Positions 1-7,087 of a stretch of 16,633 nt of DNA are shown in pieces. The DNA comes from Desulfobacterales bacterium. Its GTDB lineage: Bacteria > Desulfobacterota > Desulfobacteria > Desulfobacterales > JAUCGF01. The position numbers were made by a program, and so were the translations under genes. The notes under the pieces were generated by a model. It was not told the DNA's origin. It ran no database searches and saw nothing but the letters and a program-made list of their open reading frames with translations. How positions within the stretch are numbered: the stretch's first letter is position 1; every line of letters begins with the position of its first letter. The stretch covers positions 1 through 16,633 of the forward strand of contig JAOZRC010000038.1 in assembly GCA_029940345.1 (NCBI GenBank), read 5' to 3'.

Positions 1-129
1 TATTGGTTTGGGGCAAAAATCATGCCAGAACAAACCTAAATCCGATGACTATAGCCGTTTAATTTATACTTTCAAAGACCATAATTTGGATTTTCATTTT
101 GTGATTATCTTATTCAAATCTATGGTATA

Positions 130-183
130 GGTTTCAGTGTTCAGGTTTCAGTCTTTAGCAGAAACGTCCTGACGCCTGAAACC
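130..183. repeat. Imperfect inverted repeat upstream of the MFS gene
   Basis: GGTTTCAGTGTTCAGG (130-145) and CCTGACGCCTGAAACC (168-183) pair at 14 of 16 positions across a 22 nt loop, with weaker pairing continuing outward. The arms repeat GTTTCAG, a composition common in short dispersed repeats. It lies 50 nt before the MFS start, so it could be an operator-like or RNA structure, or simply repeat filler. The rest of 1-234 shows no convincing gene or promoter. Confidence 0.5.
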
Positions 184-234
184 ATACTTTTAAAAATCAC
201 AAAAAATGACCTTGCCGAGTAAAGGCTGTACCTT

Positions 235-1530
235 ATGAGTTCTGTACAAGACAGCGCCATTTCGCCCGTGCCAATGTTACGCAATCGACATTTCCTTTTC
301 CTGTGGTTTGTCAACCTCACTACCACTCTGGCCATAGAATTGTTTACGGTCACGATTTTGGTAGCGATTTTTAAACAAACGGATTCCACCTTGCAGGCCG
401 CCGGTACGATGGTGTTTCGAACGCTGCCGGCATTCTTGCTGGGCCCTATTGCCGGTGTGTCAGTCGATCGCTTCCCCCGCAAAAATGTGATCATCACCAT
501 GGATCTGATTCGGCTTGTGCTAATCGGTATTGCGATCAGGTTTTTGCAGGGGGATGGAAAAGTGCCGGTTGCCGGTATTTATCTGATTTTAGCCGGTCTT
601 TCTGCTGCCGATGTCTTTCATCGCCCTGCTCGGTTGGCGCTCATACCTTCCTTGGTTTCTCAGAAGCAGTTGGTCTCAGCCAACAGTTTTATCCTTGTGT
701 CCTGCCAGATCGCGATGGCTATTTCTTATACAGTTGGCGGCTGGCTCATTCTAACCGTTCCCTTGCATCACATTGCATTGGGCGTGGCAGTTTTATTTAT
801 CACCAGCATCCTGACGGCCTTGCTCATAAATGTACCCAAACTCCAGGAGAAAGAAGATGGCAGCGAAAAGGAATCATTCCGGTATTCGTTGATATCCGGA
901 TGGAACTATTTGCGTCTGCATCCCATCGCCAGACCATTGACAGTCATGGAAACGGTAGAACATCTGCCGCATGGTATTTGGACCGGAGCCTTGATGTTGG
1001 CTTTCACTGCCAAGGCATTGCAAGGTGATGCATCAGACTGGGGCTATCAGGTGACGGGCTATTTTACGGGTATGATTATAGGCTCTCTCGGGGCACTTGC
1101 TATCAGTGACTGGCTGAACCGGTACCCGGGCCGTATCATTGTGGTGAATGCCTGCGCTACCGGCTTACTGACACTGGCCTTTGCCAGCAGCCAGACGGTA
1201 TGGATGGCGGTGGCATGGGCCTTTGTGTTCGGCCCTCCGAATGCTGTTCGGGATGTGGCGCAGGATTCGCTGCTGCAAGGCACAGTTGAAGAGGGGCAAT
1301 TGGGACGGGTTTATGCGACGCGGGAAATGTTACGGAATGCGATGTTTATGTTTGCCGGCATTTTTTTTGCCTGGCTCTCTGATTTTGTGCCGATCCGTAT
1401 GATCTATGTCGCTGGCGGTGTTATCTATATGATGACCGGTTTCTATGCCCTGGGTAACAAAGCCTTGCGAGAAAGTAAGATGGACAATTTTATCCGACCC
1501 ATTGAAAATAAGAATGGGGTCAAACCTTGA
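235..1530 (+). CDS. MFS transporter, probable exporter (MFS_3 / EntS-like)
   Basis: A 431-residue, very hydrophobic polytopic protein, about the usual size for 12-helix major facilitator exporters. The loop after helix 2 carries the MFS motif A, GVSVDRFPRK (residues 74-83), with the family Asp, Arg and basic residues. The overall pattern, with a short N-terminus leading into NRHFLFLW and a later FGPPNAVRDVAQ segment, resembles the MFS_3 group of siderophore, drug or metabolite exporters; the substrate cannot be read from sequence. It would act in the inner membrane by proton antiport. The start is ATG with AAAGG 9 nt upstream. The last four residues (GVKP) and the stop codon come from the end repeat of the adjacent transposase element, so the native C-terminal tail has been replaced. 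All transmembrane helices appear to precede that junction, so the protein may still work. Confidence 0.85.
   Translation: MSSVQDSAISPVPMLRNRHFLFLWFVNLTTTLAIELFTVTILVAIFKQTDSTLQAAGTMVFRTLPAFLLGPIAGVSVDRFPRKNVIITMDLIRLVLIGIAIRFLQGDGKVPVAGIYLILAGLSAADVFHRPARLALIPSLVSQKQLVSANSFILVSCQIAMAISYTVGGWLILTVPLHHIALGVAVLFITSILTALLINVPKLQEKEDGSEKESFRYSLISGWNYLRLHPIARPLTVMETVEHLPHGIWTGALMLAFTAKALQGDASDWGYQVTGYFTGMIIGSLGALAISDWLNRYPGRIIVVNACATGLLTLAFASSQTVWMAVAWAFVFGPPNAVRDVAQDSLLQGTVEEGQLGRVYATREMLRNAMFMFAGIFFAWLSDFVPIRMIYVAGGVIYMMTGFYALGNKALRESKMDNFIRPIENKNGVKP
1516..1530 (+). repeat. Left end repeat of the Y1 element, carrying two stop codons
   Basis: GGGGTCAAACCTTGA. Read on the plus strand in the MFS frame it gives Gly-Val-Lys-Pro-stop (TGA at 1528-1530). 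Read on the minus strand it ends the transposase gene with TGA at 1522-1520. It exactly matches the reverse complement of 2536-2550. Confidence 0.85.
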
Positions 1531-2485
1531 AAAGTGAATTAAGATCGCTGTATTTTTTCACAAGTCTGCTATCAACTGCCAAACGCTCCCGGAACTTGCT
1601 GACTTGCTTGCTGACAGATGAATATGTCAAGCTGAACAGTTTGGCAATTTTTTTATTTGAAAATCTTCCTGTTTCGAAAAGTAAATAGATGATACAATCA
1701 CGTTTTTCTTTTTCCTCAGGTGGGAGTCGTTTCGCTTTATGAATGCAATTCAGATCAAATGACAAAATCAGAGAGGCTTTTTGCAATATCACCTCCGGTT
1801 CAAAATCTACAAACATGCTATTATGCTGCGGAAGCTCGTCATCCTTGCGGCCAGATAAAAATTGCCCCTTGATTTTTTCTATAAAATCCTGTGACCCATA
1901 TATCAAACCATATTTGACATCCTCCCATACACTTCCTTGTTCATTTGCATAATTTTGAACCATCTGGCGATATTTTTTATGCGGGTCTGCGCTGCCTGAC
2001 AGATTTAAAATCAATCGGGTTTTCAACCAATTCGGCACTTTTTCCCCAAAAGCGTAGAACTGATAACTGCTCCAGGGGTAATCAGAAAGTCGTTTCACAA
2101 GACCGGCCCTGAGAGGGTTGCGGTGGATATAACACGATAACTGTGACAGGTAAGCATCATTCTCCACAAGTATGCTTTTGAAACGACCCTGAAAAAGATG
2201 ACCGTTTACCCTGTTTCTGATATTGAACCTGCGTGTATATGCAGACCCGAACCATTGCATGCTTTTTGATAAGTTTTTTTCTATCGTTTTAAGCAGTATA
2301 TGGTAATGGTTGTCCATCAATACGTATGCATAAACTTCGATGCTGAATCGTCGGGTGAACGCTTCGATTAAATCCAGAAACATCAGCTTGTCACCATCTG
2401 AAAGAAAAATGCACTGACGGTTATTGCCCCTGGAAAACACATGATACAGAGCGCCTGGAAATTCGATTCGCCATTGTCTTGCCAT
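1520..2485 (-). CDS. REP-associated tyrosine transposase (Y1_Tnp / TnpA_REP, IS200-like)
   Basis: A 321-residue Y1 transposase, the single-strand DNA nuclease class related to IS200/IS605 TnpA and the REP-associated RAYTs. The family N-terminus is present (GALYHVFSRGNNRQCIF, residues 11-27). The metal-binding His-x-His is NHYH, with His60 and His62. The nucleophile is expected to be Tyr119 in CYIHRNPLRAGLV. Residues from about 170 onward form a C-terminal extension ending in a predicted helix-turn-helix (SNKKIAKLFSLTYSSVSKQV, about residues 277-296), typical of the longer RAYT subtype and likely to bind the element's own repeats. The start is ATG with no obvious Shine-Dalgarno, consistent with low expression. 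The coding end overlaps the MFS gene by 11 bp in convergent orientation. All catalytic residues are intact, so the enzyme may be active. Confidence 0.88.
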   Translation of the reverse strand: MARQWRIEFPGALYHVFSRGNNRQCIFLSDGDKLMFLDLIEAFTRRFSIEVYAYVLMDNHYHILLKTIEKNLSKSMQWFGSAYTRRFNIRNRVNGHLFQGRFKSILVENDAYLSQLSCYIHRNPLRAGLVKRLSDYPWSSYQFYAFGEKVPNWLKTRLILNLSGSADPHKKYRQMVQNYANEQGSVWEDVKYGLIYGSQDFIEKIKGQFLSGRKDDELPQHNSMFVDFEPEVILQKASLILSFDLNCIHKAKRLPPEEKEKRDCIIYLLFETGRFSNKKIAKLFSLTYSSVSKQVSKFRERLAVDSRLVKKYSDLNSLFKV

Positions 2486-2535
2486 AATTTCAAAATATAA
2501 CTGGTAATGATTTAAATGTCAAGCGATTTCACAAT

Positions 2536-2550
2536 TCAAGGTTTGACCCC
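2536..2550 (-). repeat. Right end repeat of the Y1 element
   Basis: TCAAGGTTTGACCCC, the exact reverse complement of 1516-1530. It marks the outer limit of the transposase element. The 83 bp from here to the aminotransferase stop codon should contain the original sequence downstream of the MFS insertion point. Confidence 0.85.
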
Positions 2551-2633
2551 ACACAACGATCCGGCGTTGGAACAAGACGAAAATTCACGGCCTCGCTTAC
2601 CAAACAAAAAACCAGGTTATTTTTCGCAAGGTT

Positions 2634-3779
2634 TTAAGAAACAGGTTCTGAATGCAAAACCTGCCGCAGGCGCTCAATCCCTTGCACCAATTTATCGTTA
2701 GCGTAATAAGCGAAACTTAACCGCAGATAATTGCGCAGAGCGTTCATACTTGAAAACCGGACGCCCGGTTGAAATCCTGCTTTATGCGTTTCCGCGATGG
2801 CAAGCAGGTCTTCCGTATCGGCGCCGTCGGGCAACCGGCACCAGATAAAGTAGCCACCGTGCGGTTCGGAAAATGTCAGGAAAGGTATTTTCAGACGCAA
2901 CGCCTGGCTCATCACCCGAATACGTTCGAGATATACGTTTCTCAAATAATGCAAATGCTCTTTTTGCAAGCCAAGTTCGATCATGCTGTTCACCACACTT
3001 GAAACAAACGGATTCAATCCGCCTCCACTGACGAGGAAGCTTCGGGCCAGGAAGCGTTCAAGCAACACCGGGTCGGCTTGAATCCATCCCAAACGCAATC
3101 CCGGAGCCAGGATTTTGGAAAAGGAACCCAATGAAAGAATGCGACCGGACGAATCATTCGCGGCCAAAGGAGGAGGGGGCGTCAGCGTGTAAGCTAATAA
3201 TTGATACACCTCGTCGGCAACGATCAAAAAATCGTGCATCTGGCTCAATTTGATCAGGCGCTTACGCCGTTCTGCGGACAACGTCACTCCGGTGGGATTG
3301 TGAAATACCGGGATGGTGTAAACAAAAACGGGTTTGTGTTTCGCCAGGCGCTCTTCTAAAGCTTCAATAATAATACCATTGTGATCAACTGGCGTTCCGA
3401 TGACATTCAGCTGATAGTCGGCAAAAATTCGTAAAGCTAAGAAATAGGAAGGCTCTTCAACAATAATAGTGTCACCGGGGCGGGTGAACAGGGCGCAGAT
3501 CAGGTCAAGCGCCTGTGAAGTGCCGGCGGTGATGAACAGATGCTCCGGGTTAACGGAAATATCATATTCATGGGTAAGAAACCGGGCAAGCGTGATCCTG
3601 AAGTTGCCATCCCCCTGTTGCTGGCCATACTGCAATATTTGGCGGTTTTTCAGACGAAAGCAATGGGACGCCGCCTGGGCAATTTTACCCACAGGAAGGA
3701 GGTTTTCATCCGGCTGGCCGATTCCGAGATGAATCACGTCTTCGGGTACGCTGACTTGCGTTGTTTGAATTTTGGACAT
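2634..3779 (-). CDS. PLP-dependent aminotransferase, fold type I (LysN / MocR catalytic-domain type)
   Basis: A 381-residue class I/II aminotransferase. The Schiff-base lysine is expected at Lys222 in SLGSFSKILAPGLRLGW; HNPTG (160-164) and DEVY (189-192) contact the cofactor pyridine ring and phenolic oxygen; the distal Arg for the substrate carboxylate lies in NYLRLSFAY near the C-terminus. The sequence pattern (LGIGQPDENLLP, YGQQQGDGNFR, ITAGTSQALDL) is that of the group containing 2-aminoadipate transaminase LysN and the catalytic domain of MocR regulators. There is no winged-helix domain, so it is an enzyme, not a MocR regulator. The exact amino donor is unknown. It starts at ATG with AGGA 4 nt upstream, and is monocistronic, preceded by its own promoter and a structured leader. 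It would act in the cytoplasm in amino-acid interconversion. Confidence 0.88.
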   Translation of the reverse strand: MSKIQTTQVSVPEDVIHLGIGQPDENLLPVGKIAQAASHCFRLKNRQILQYGQQQGDGNFRITLARFLTHEYDISVNPEHLFITAGTSQALDLICALFTRPGDTIIVEEPSYFLALRIFADYQLNVIGTPVDHNGIIIEALEERLAKHKPVFVYTIPVFHNPTGVTLSAERRKRLIKLSQMHDFLIVADEVYQLLAYTLTPPPPLAANDSSGRILSLGSFSKILAPGLRLGWIQADPVLLERFLARSFLVSGGGLNPFVSSVVNSMIELGLQKEHLHYLRNVYLERIRVMSQALRLKIPFLTFSEPHGGYFIWCRLPDGADTEDLLAIAETHKAGFQPGVRFSSMNALRNYLRLSFAYYANDKLVQGIERLRQVLHSEPVS

Positions 3780-3838
3780 GGCATCCTATGAAATAATAAA
3801 GTCCCCTATCTGATGAATACGCCTTTTAATTATCTCGA

Positions 3839-3964
3839 CAGTCATAAGTTCTTCGTAATTTAGACAGTAAGTTTTATTAACTATCTGAAATAATAGGAAA
3901 TTAATATTAGGCGGCCATTTTTAAAATATCAATAACTTCAGTAGGTTACAAGAACTTATGACTG
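3839..3964. repeat. 126 bp foldback with perfect 15 bp inverted repeats in the aminotransferase leader
   Basis: CAGTCATAAGTTCTT (3839-3853) is the exact reverse complement of 3950-3964. Pairing continues weakly inward (GTAA...TA in both arms), giving a degenerate long foldback. No clear target duplication flanks it. It lies entirely in the leader expected from the promoter at 4002-3972, so it could fold in the mRNA; alternatively it is a decayed MITE. Confidence 0.6.
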
Positions 3965-3971
3965 ACGGGTA

Positions 3972-4002
3972 ATTATATATTAGGATTGATTCATATTGTC
4001 AA
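3972..4002 (-). promoter_or_regulatory. Sigma-70-like promoter for the aminotransferase gene
   Basis: On the minus strand a consensus TTGACA (4002-3997) is followed after 17 nt by TATATA (3979-3974), or after 19 nt by a perfect TATAAT (3977-3972). The predicted start of transcription is near 3965, at the outer edge of the inverted repeat, giving a leader of about 186 nt before the ATG at 3779. The match is good, but the region is AT-rich and the call rests on pattern alone. Confidence 0.5.
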
Positions 4003-4050
4003 GTTACGCAGACACGATTGACGCACAATATTTCAACCTGTGAAATTCAT

Positions 4051-4240
4051 TCAGAGTCCCGTCAGGACGGCATATCTGTAGAATCATCAGGCTAATATCT
4101 CGTCAAAGTCCCATCGGGACGGCATTCAGTCACAGCATAATAGAGTATGCGCAATTACACTACAAATACGTCCCGATGGGACTCTGAGCGAGTCAGAGCA
4201 TGATTTTACTACAAATATGACGCTCTCACGGAGCTTTTGA
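4051..4240. repeat. Cluster of four small palindromic repeats with conserved tail
   Basis: Units at 4051-4081 and 4103-4125 read on the plus strand; units at 4160-4187 and 4209-4240 read on the minus strand. The core has the form TCAGAGTCCC-gTC-GGGACGG-CATATNTGTAG. Units 1-3 have a GTCC/GGAC stem. Unit 4 has a different stem (GCTC/GAGC) but the same TCA start and CATATTTGTAG end. Unit 2 has lost the tail. The arrangement, with opposite orientations and a variable stem but constant flanks, suggests a dispersed palindromic element family or structured RNA units, not a CRISPR array: there are no equal-length spacers. Confidence 0.65.
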
Positions 4241-4259
4241 AGAATATTTTATTTCAATT

Positions 4260-4285
4260 GCACAGGTCGAAGTTTCAACCTGTGC
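4260..4285. repeat. Perfect 8 bp hairpin GCACAGGT / ACCTGTGC
   Basis: GCACAGGT (4260-4267), a 10 nt loop and ACCTGTGC (4278-4285). The loop and right arm include TTTCAACCTGTG (4273-4284), which is repeated directly at 4031-4042, on the other side of the palindrome cluster. No U-tract follows on either strand, so a standard intrinsic terminator is not supported. Confidence 0.55.
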
Positions 4286-4566
4286 GGTTACAATTATTGG
4301 TAGGGTGTGCATCGCCGGGAACTGATCTTGTATACAGCGCCTATCTTTGTCGGCGATGCCTGCCGATTCACTAAAAACGGTGGGCAAAGTTAATCGCTTT
4401 AGACTATTTCCGACTCGCCACCCTGATATCAGCTACAAATTAGGTCAGCAGCAGAACGTTGCCCCCCTACATCTGATTCTAACGGATTTAGTTGATTTCA
4501 AACCAATAACGAAGCGCCAAATCATAAATCGGATAATAAGCTGAACGCCCACAAATTCAGGGGCAA
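4286..4566. other. Gene-free spacer downstream of the transporter run
   Basis: About 280 bp with no convincing gene. One 9 bp inverted repeat, GCATCGCCG (4309-4317) with CGGCGATGC (4351-4359), encloses 33 nt. A 65-codon frame at 4347-4544 has no ribosome binding site or recognisable composition. No clear terminator for the minus-strand operon ending at 4567 is seen. Confidence 0.5.
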
Positions 4567-5574
4567 TTAAGCGGTAATATGACAGGCGCAAAAACGGTTT
4601 GCGGCGATTTTTTTCAGAGACGGCGCCTGTTCACGGCATTGATTGACAGTGTGGGGACAGCGAGGATGGAAATGGCAGCCGGCAGGCGGATCAAGCGGGG
4701 ATGGGATTTCACCTTTGATGGGAGCGAAACGGAAATTCCGATTTTCCAGGCGCGGCACTTCACGCAAAAGGGCTTTTGTATACGGATGACCGGGGTCGTC
4801 AAACAGTTCGTCGGTTGGCGCTGATTCGACAATCCGGCCCAAATACATAATCATAATCCGGTCGCTGATGTGTTCGACAACGCCCAAATCATGACTGATA
4901 AAGAGATACGTCAAATCCAAGTCAGCGCGCAACTGCATAAAGAGATTTAAAATCTGCGCCTGAATCGACACATCCAATGCCGCCACCGCTTCGTCACATA
5001 CAATAAATTCCGGACGCACCGCCAACGCTCGGGCAATGCCGATCCGTTGCCTTTGTCCGCCTGAAAACTGATGCGGATAGCGGCGTTTATAGCTTGGATC
5101 CAAGCCGCATTGCAGCATCAACTCATCAAGGAACGCATCTGATTCCGAGCGTTGAATGATACCGTGAACCAGCGGGGCTTCACCGATAATATCCCGCACC
5201 CGCATGCGTGGGTTTAAAGATGCGAACGGGTCCTGGAAAATTATCTGGATGTTAAGGGCTACTTCGCGGTTTTTTTCAGGCGTAAGGCTGTTTATAAGTT
5301 GACCGCGATACAACATAGCGCCGTCGCTAAACGGTAAAATGCCGCTAATGATTTTACCAAGGGTCGATTTGCCGCATCCGGACTCACCCACCAGGCCGAC
5401 GACTTCACCTTCCGCCACCTTGAGATTCACCCTATCAACCGCATGAACGATATCCTCGCGAATATCGGCACCCAGTTTACGGCCGATTTTACCCGCCAGA
5501 TCAAGCGTTTTTACAAATCGTTTGGATATATCCCGCAACTCCAGGATCGGTTGTGCGTTGTCCTCGAATGGCAT
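4567..5574 (-). CDS. Second peptide/nickel ABC transporter ATPase (DppF/OppF-like)
   Basis: A 335-residue ATP-binding subunit of the oligopeptide/dipeptide/nickel importer class. It has Walker A GESGCGKST (63-71), Q-loop Gln114, signature SGGQRQR (171-177), Walker B ending in Asp194-Glu195 and H-loop His228. The Walker B/D-loop stretch is DEAVAALD in place of the usual DEPVSALD; the catalytic Glu is kept. The C-terminal oligo_HPY region has four cysteines in the C-x5-C-x6-C...C arrangement reported to hold an iron-sulfur cluster in some DppD/OppD proteins. A 30-residue insert after the first strand is the form typical of DppF-type subunits. GGAGGAG sits unusually close to the ATG. It is the last gene of the run, 65 nt after the regulator. 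With two other ATPases upstream it is a duplicate F-type subunit, either an alternative partner or part of a separate transporter. Confidence 0.88.
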   Translation of the reverse strand: MPFEDNAQPILELRDISKRFVKTLDLAGKIGRKLGADIREDIVHAVDRVNLKVAEGEVVGLVGESGCGKSTLGKIISGILPFSDGAMLYRGQLINSLTPEKNREVALNIQIIFQDPFASLNPRMRVRDIIGEAPLVHGIIQRSESDAFLDELMLQCGLDPSYKRRYPHQFSGGQRQRIGIARALAVRPEFIVCDEAVAALDVSIQAQILNLFMQLRADLDLTYLFISHDLGVVEHISDRIMIMYLGRIVESAPTDELFDDPGHPYTKALLREVPRLENRNFRFAPIKGEIPSPLDPPAGCHFHPRCPHTVNQCREQAPSLKKIAANRFCACHITA

Positions 5575-5639
5575 ACTCCTCCAATTCTCAGATTGATTGA
5601 GATTCGATTATGACTGCTCTTTGGCAATTGCCGCTCAAT

Positions 5640-7049
5640 TTATTTATTCCGTGTTCCCAAGTTGTATTTTTTGAGTAAATTATGCAAGGTGGGCCGACTC
5701 GTTTTCAACAGTTTAGCCGCTTTACTGATATTATTTCCAGCAGCCGCCATAGCGGCCCGAATTGCATGACGCTCAGCTTCAATGCGGGCATTTTTAAGTG
5801 TGATAACGGTAGTTTCCGCCGATATCTCATCTTGTTCCGAATCTTCAGGTGAAGAATCGACCAAACCGAGTTCTTCAGGTGTTATAAAATTGCCTTCAAG
5901 ACTGGCCAAAGCGCGGCGGAGACGATTCTGGAGTTCCCGGACATTACCGCTCCATGAATGCTTTTTAAGGGCCTTTTTGGCTGATTTTGACAAGCTGATA
6001 TCCGCGCGTTTGAGATTGCCGGATTCTTGTTCCATAAAAAGATTCACTAAAAATAAAATATCTTCAGGCCGTTTTCTCAATGGCGGAATGTTTATGGGAA
6101 CCACATTTAAACGGAAAAAGAGGTCTTCGCGGAAACGTCCTTTGAGGACCGCATCCTGAATATTGACATTGGTTGCAGCCAGGATACGCACATTCAGTTT
6201 TAGCGTTTCAGTGCCTCCCACGCGTTCAATCGTATCCTCCTGCAAAAAACGCAACAGCTTAACTTGGAGCCCCATTGGCATATCTCCGATTTCATCCAGA
6301 AAAACAGTGCCGTTATGGGCCATTTCGAATCGTCCGATTTTAAAAACGTCCGCACCGGTGAAAGAACCTTTTTCATGTCCGAACAATTCACTTTCCAACA
6401 AATTCTCAGGTATGGCAGCGCAATTGATCGCAACCAACGGTTGATTTGAGCGAGAGCTTAACTGGTGAATGGCATTGGCCACCATCTCCTTACCCGTGCC
6501 GCTTTCACCCTGTATAAGCACCGGATAGTCGGTGTCGCTGATTTGACGGATATAGCCAAAAAGTGACTTCATAACCTGGCTTTTACCATACATACCGCAC
6601 AAAGAATGTTCGACTTCCTCCAGTTGTTCCGAACGACGCGTTTCTTTTTCAAGTTCACTGATTTTAAATGTACGTTCAAGGATGATTTTCAGAATATCCA
6701 GATCAATCGGTTTGGCGCAGAAATCAACCGCGCCGAGTGAAATGGCTTTAATCGCATTATCCTGTTCATCATTTCCGGTGGTAACGATGACTTTGGTGTA
6801 AGGTGCCAAGGCAGGCATCGCTTCGAGAAGGCGGAACCCCTCTTTGGGTGTATCCGGGGAAGGCGGCAGTCCCAAGTCCAAAGTGATCACCGGGAAAAAG
6901 GTGGTCTTTAGCAGTTGACGCGCCTTTTTAACGTTGCCGGCCGTGGTTACGTTGTAGAGCTGTCTGAGCCCCCATTTCAGTTGTTTAGACAAAGAAGGTT
7001 CATCTTCAATAATCAAAAGATCTTTTTTTTCAAATATATTTTTTTCCAT
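5640..7049 (-). CDS. prsR-like: Sigma-54-dependent response regulator, PrsR family
   Basis: A 469-residue NtrC-type activator. The receiver domain (about 10-130) has the acidic pocket Glu15-Asp16-Glu17, phospho-acceptor Asp58 in TLDLGLPP, Thr90/91 and Lys113. The AAA+ domain (about 150-380) has Walker A GESGTGKE (181-188), the sigma-54 contact loop GSFTGA (228-233, Ser in place of the common Ala), Walker B VFLDEIGD (249-256) and NVREL sensor 2. A Fis-type HTH ends the protein (about 430-465). The receiver wording (KQLKWGL, TLDLGLPP, KVIVTTGND, AKPIDLDILK) is that of PrsR, the response regulator usually linked to exopolysaccharide/PEP-CTERM loci and to the kinase PrsK. Neither the kinase nor PEP-CTERM genes are visible here. 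It lies inside a transporter gene run, 38 nt after one ATPase and 65 nt before another, with no good ribosome binding site. A role in controlling the operon is inferred. Confidence 0.88.
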   Translation of the reverse strand: MEKNIFEKKDLLIIEDEPSLSKQLKWGLRQLYNVTTAGNVKKARQLLKTTFFPVITLDLGLPPSPDTPKEGFRLLEAMPALAPYTKVIVTTGNDEQDNAIKAISLGAVDFCAKPIDLDILKIILERTFKISELEKETRRSEQLEEVEHSLCGMYGKSQVMKSLFGYIRQISDTDYPVLIQGESGTGKEMVANAIHQLSSRSNQPLVAINCAAIPENLLESELFGHEKGSFTGADVFKIGRFEMAHNGTVFLDEIGDMPMGLQVKLLRFLQEDTIERVGGTETLKLNVRILAATNVNIQDAVLKGRFREDLFFRLNVVPINIPPLRKRPEDILFLVNLFMEQESGNLKRADISLSKSAKKALKKHSWSGNVRELQNRLRRALASLEGNFITPEELGLVDSSPEDSEQDEISAETTVITLKNARIEAERHAIRAAMAAAGNNISKAAKLLKTSRPTLHNLLKKYNLGTRNK

Positions 7050-7087
7050 AGCATGTATTCGTCACGTCGGTATAATTAAAATTCTGA

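Larger units (their letters stand above)
1516..2550 (-). mobile_element. Single-gene REP-type Y1 transposase element bounded by 15 bp inverted repeats
   Basis: The unit is delimited by GGGGTCAAACCTTGA at 1516-1530 and its exact reverse complement at 2536-2550. Inside each perfect 15 bp repeat the similarity continues imperfectly (GTGAA followed by ATCGCT in both arms). It contains one gene, a TnpA_REP / IS200-like tyrosine transposase reading right to left. I see no flanking target-site duplication, as expected for Y1 (HUH-type) single-strand transposition. The left end sits in the 3' end of the MFS gene. The boundaries are inferred from the inverted repeats; the sub-terminal hairpins used by IS200/IS605 enzymes were not resolved. 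Confidence 0.75.

Noticed and set aside
1..39. In-frame tail YWFGAKIMPEQT followed by TAA, possible end of an upstream gene
   Set aside because: Only 12 codons, and another frame in the same stretch is also open; nothing identifies it as coding.
2516..2701. 61-codon plus-strand ORF spanning the right end of the Y1 element
   Set aside because: It crosses the element boundary and runs into the antisense of the aminotransferase, with no ribosome site or recognisable protein.
4051..4240. Possible CRISPR array
   Set aside because: Repeats occur in both orientations, are not identical and are separated by unequal gaps, with no cas genes nearby.
4260..4285. Intrinsic terminator for the dpp-like operon
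   Set aside because: The hairpin is perfect but no U-tract follows on either strand, and it lies about 280 bp beyond the last stop codon.
4347..4544. 65-codon ORF in the gene-free region
   Set aside because: No Shine-Dalgarno, no known motif, and it overlaps an inverted repeat; judged chance.
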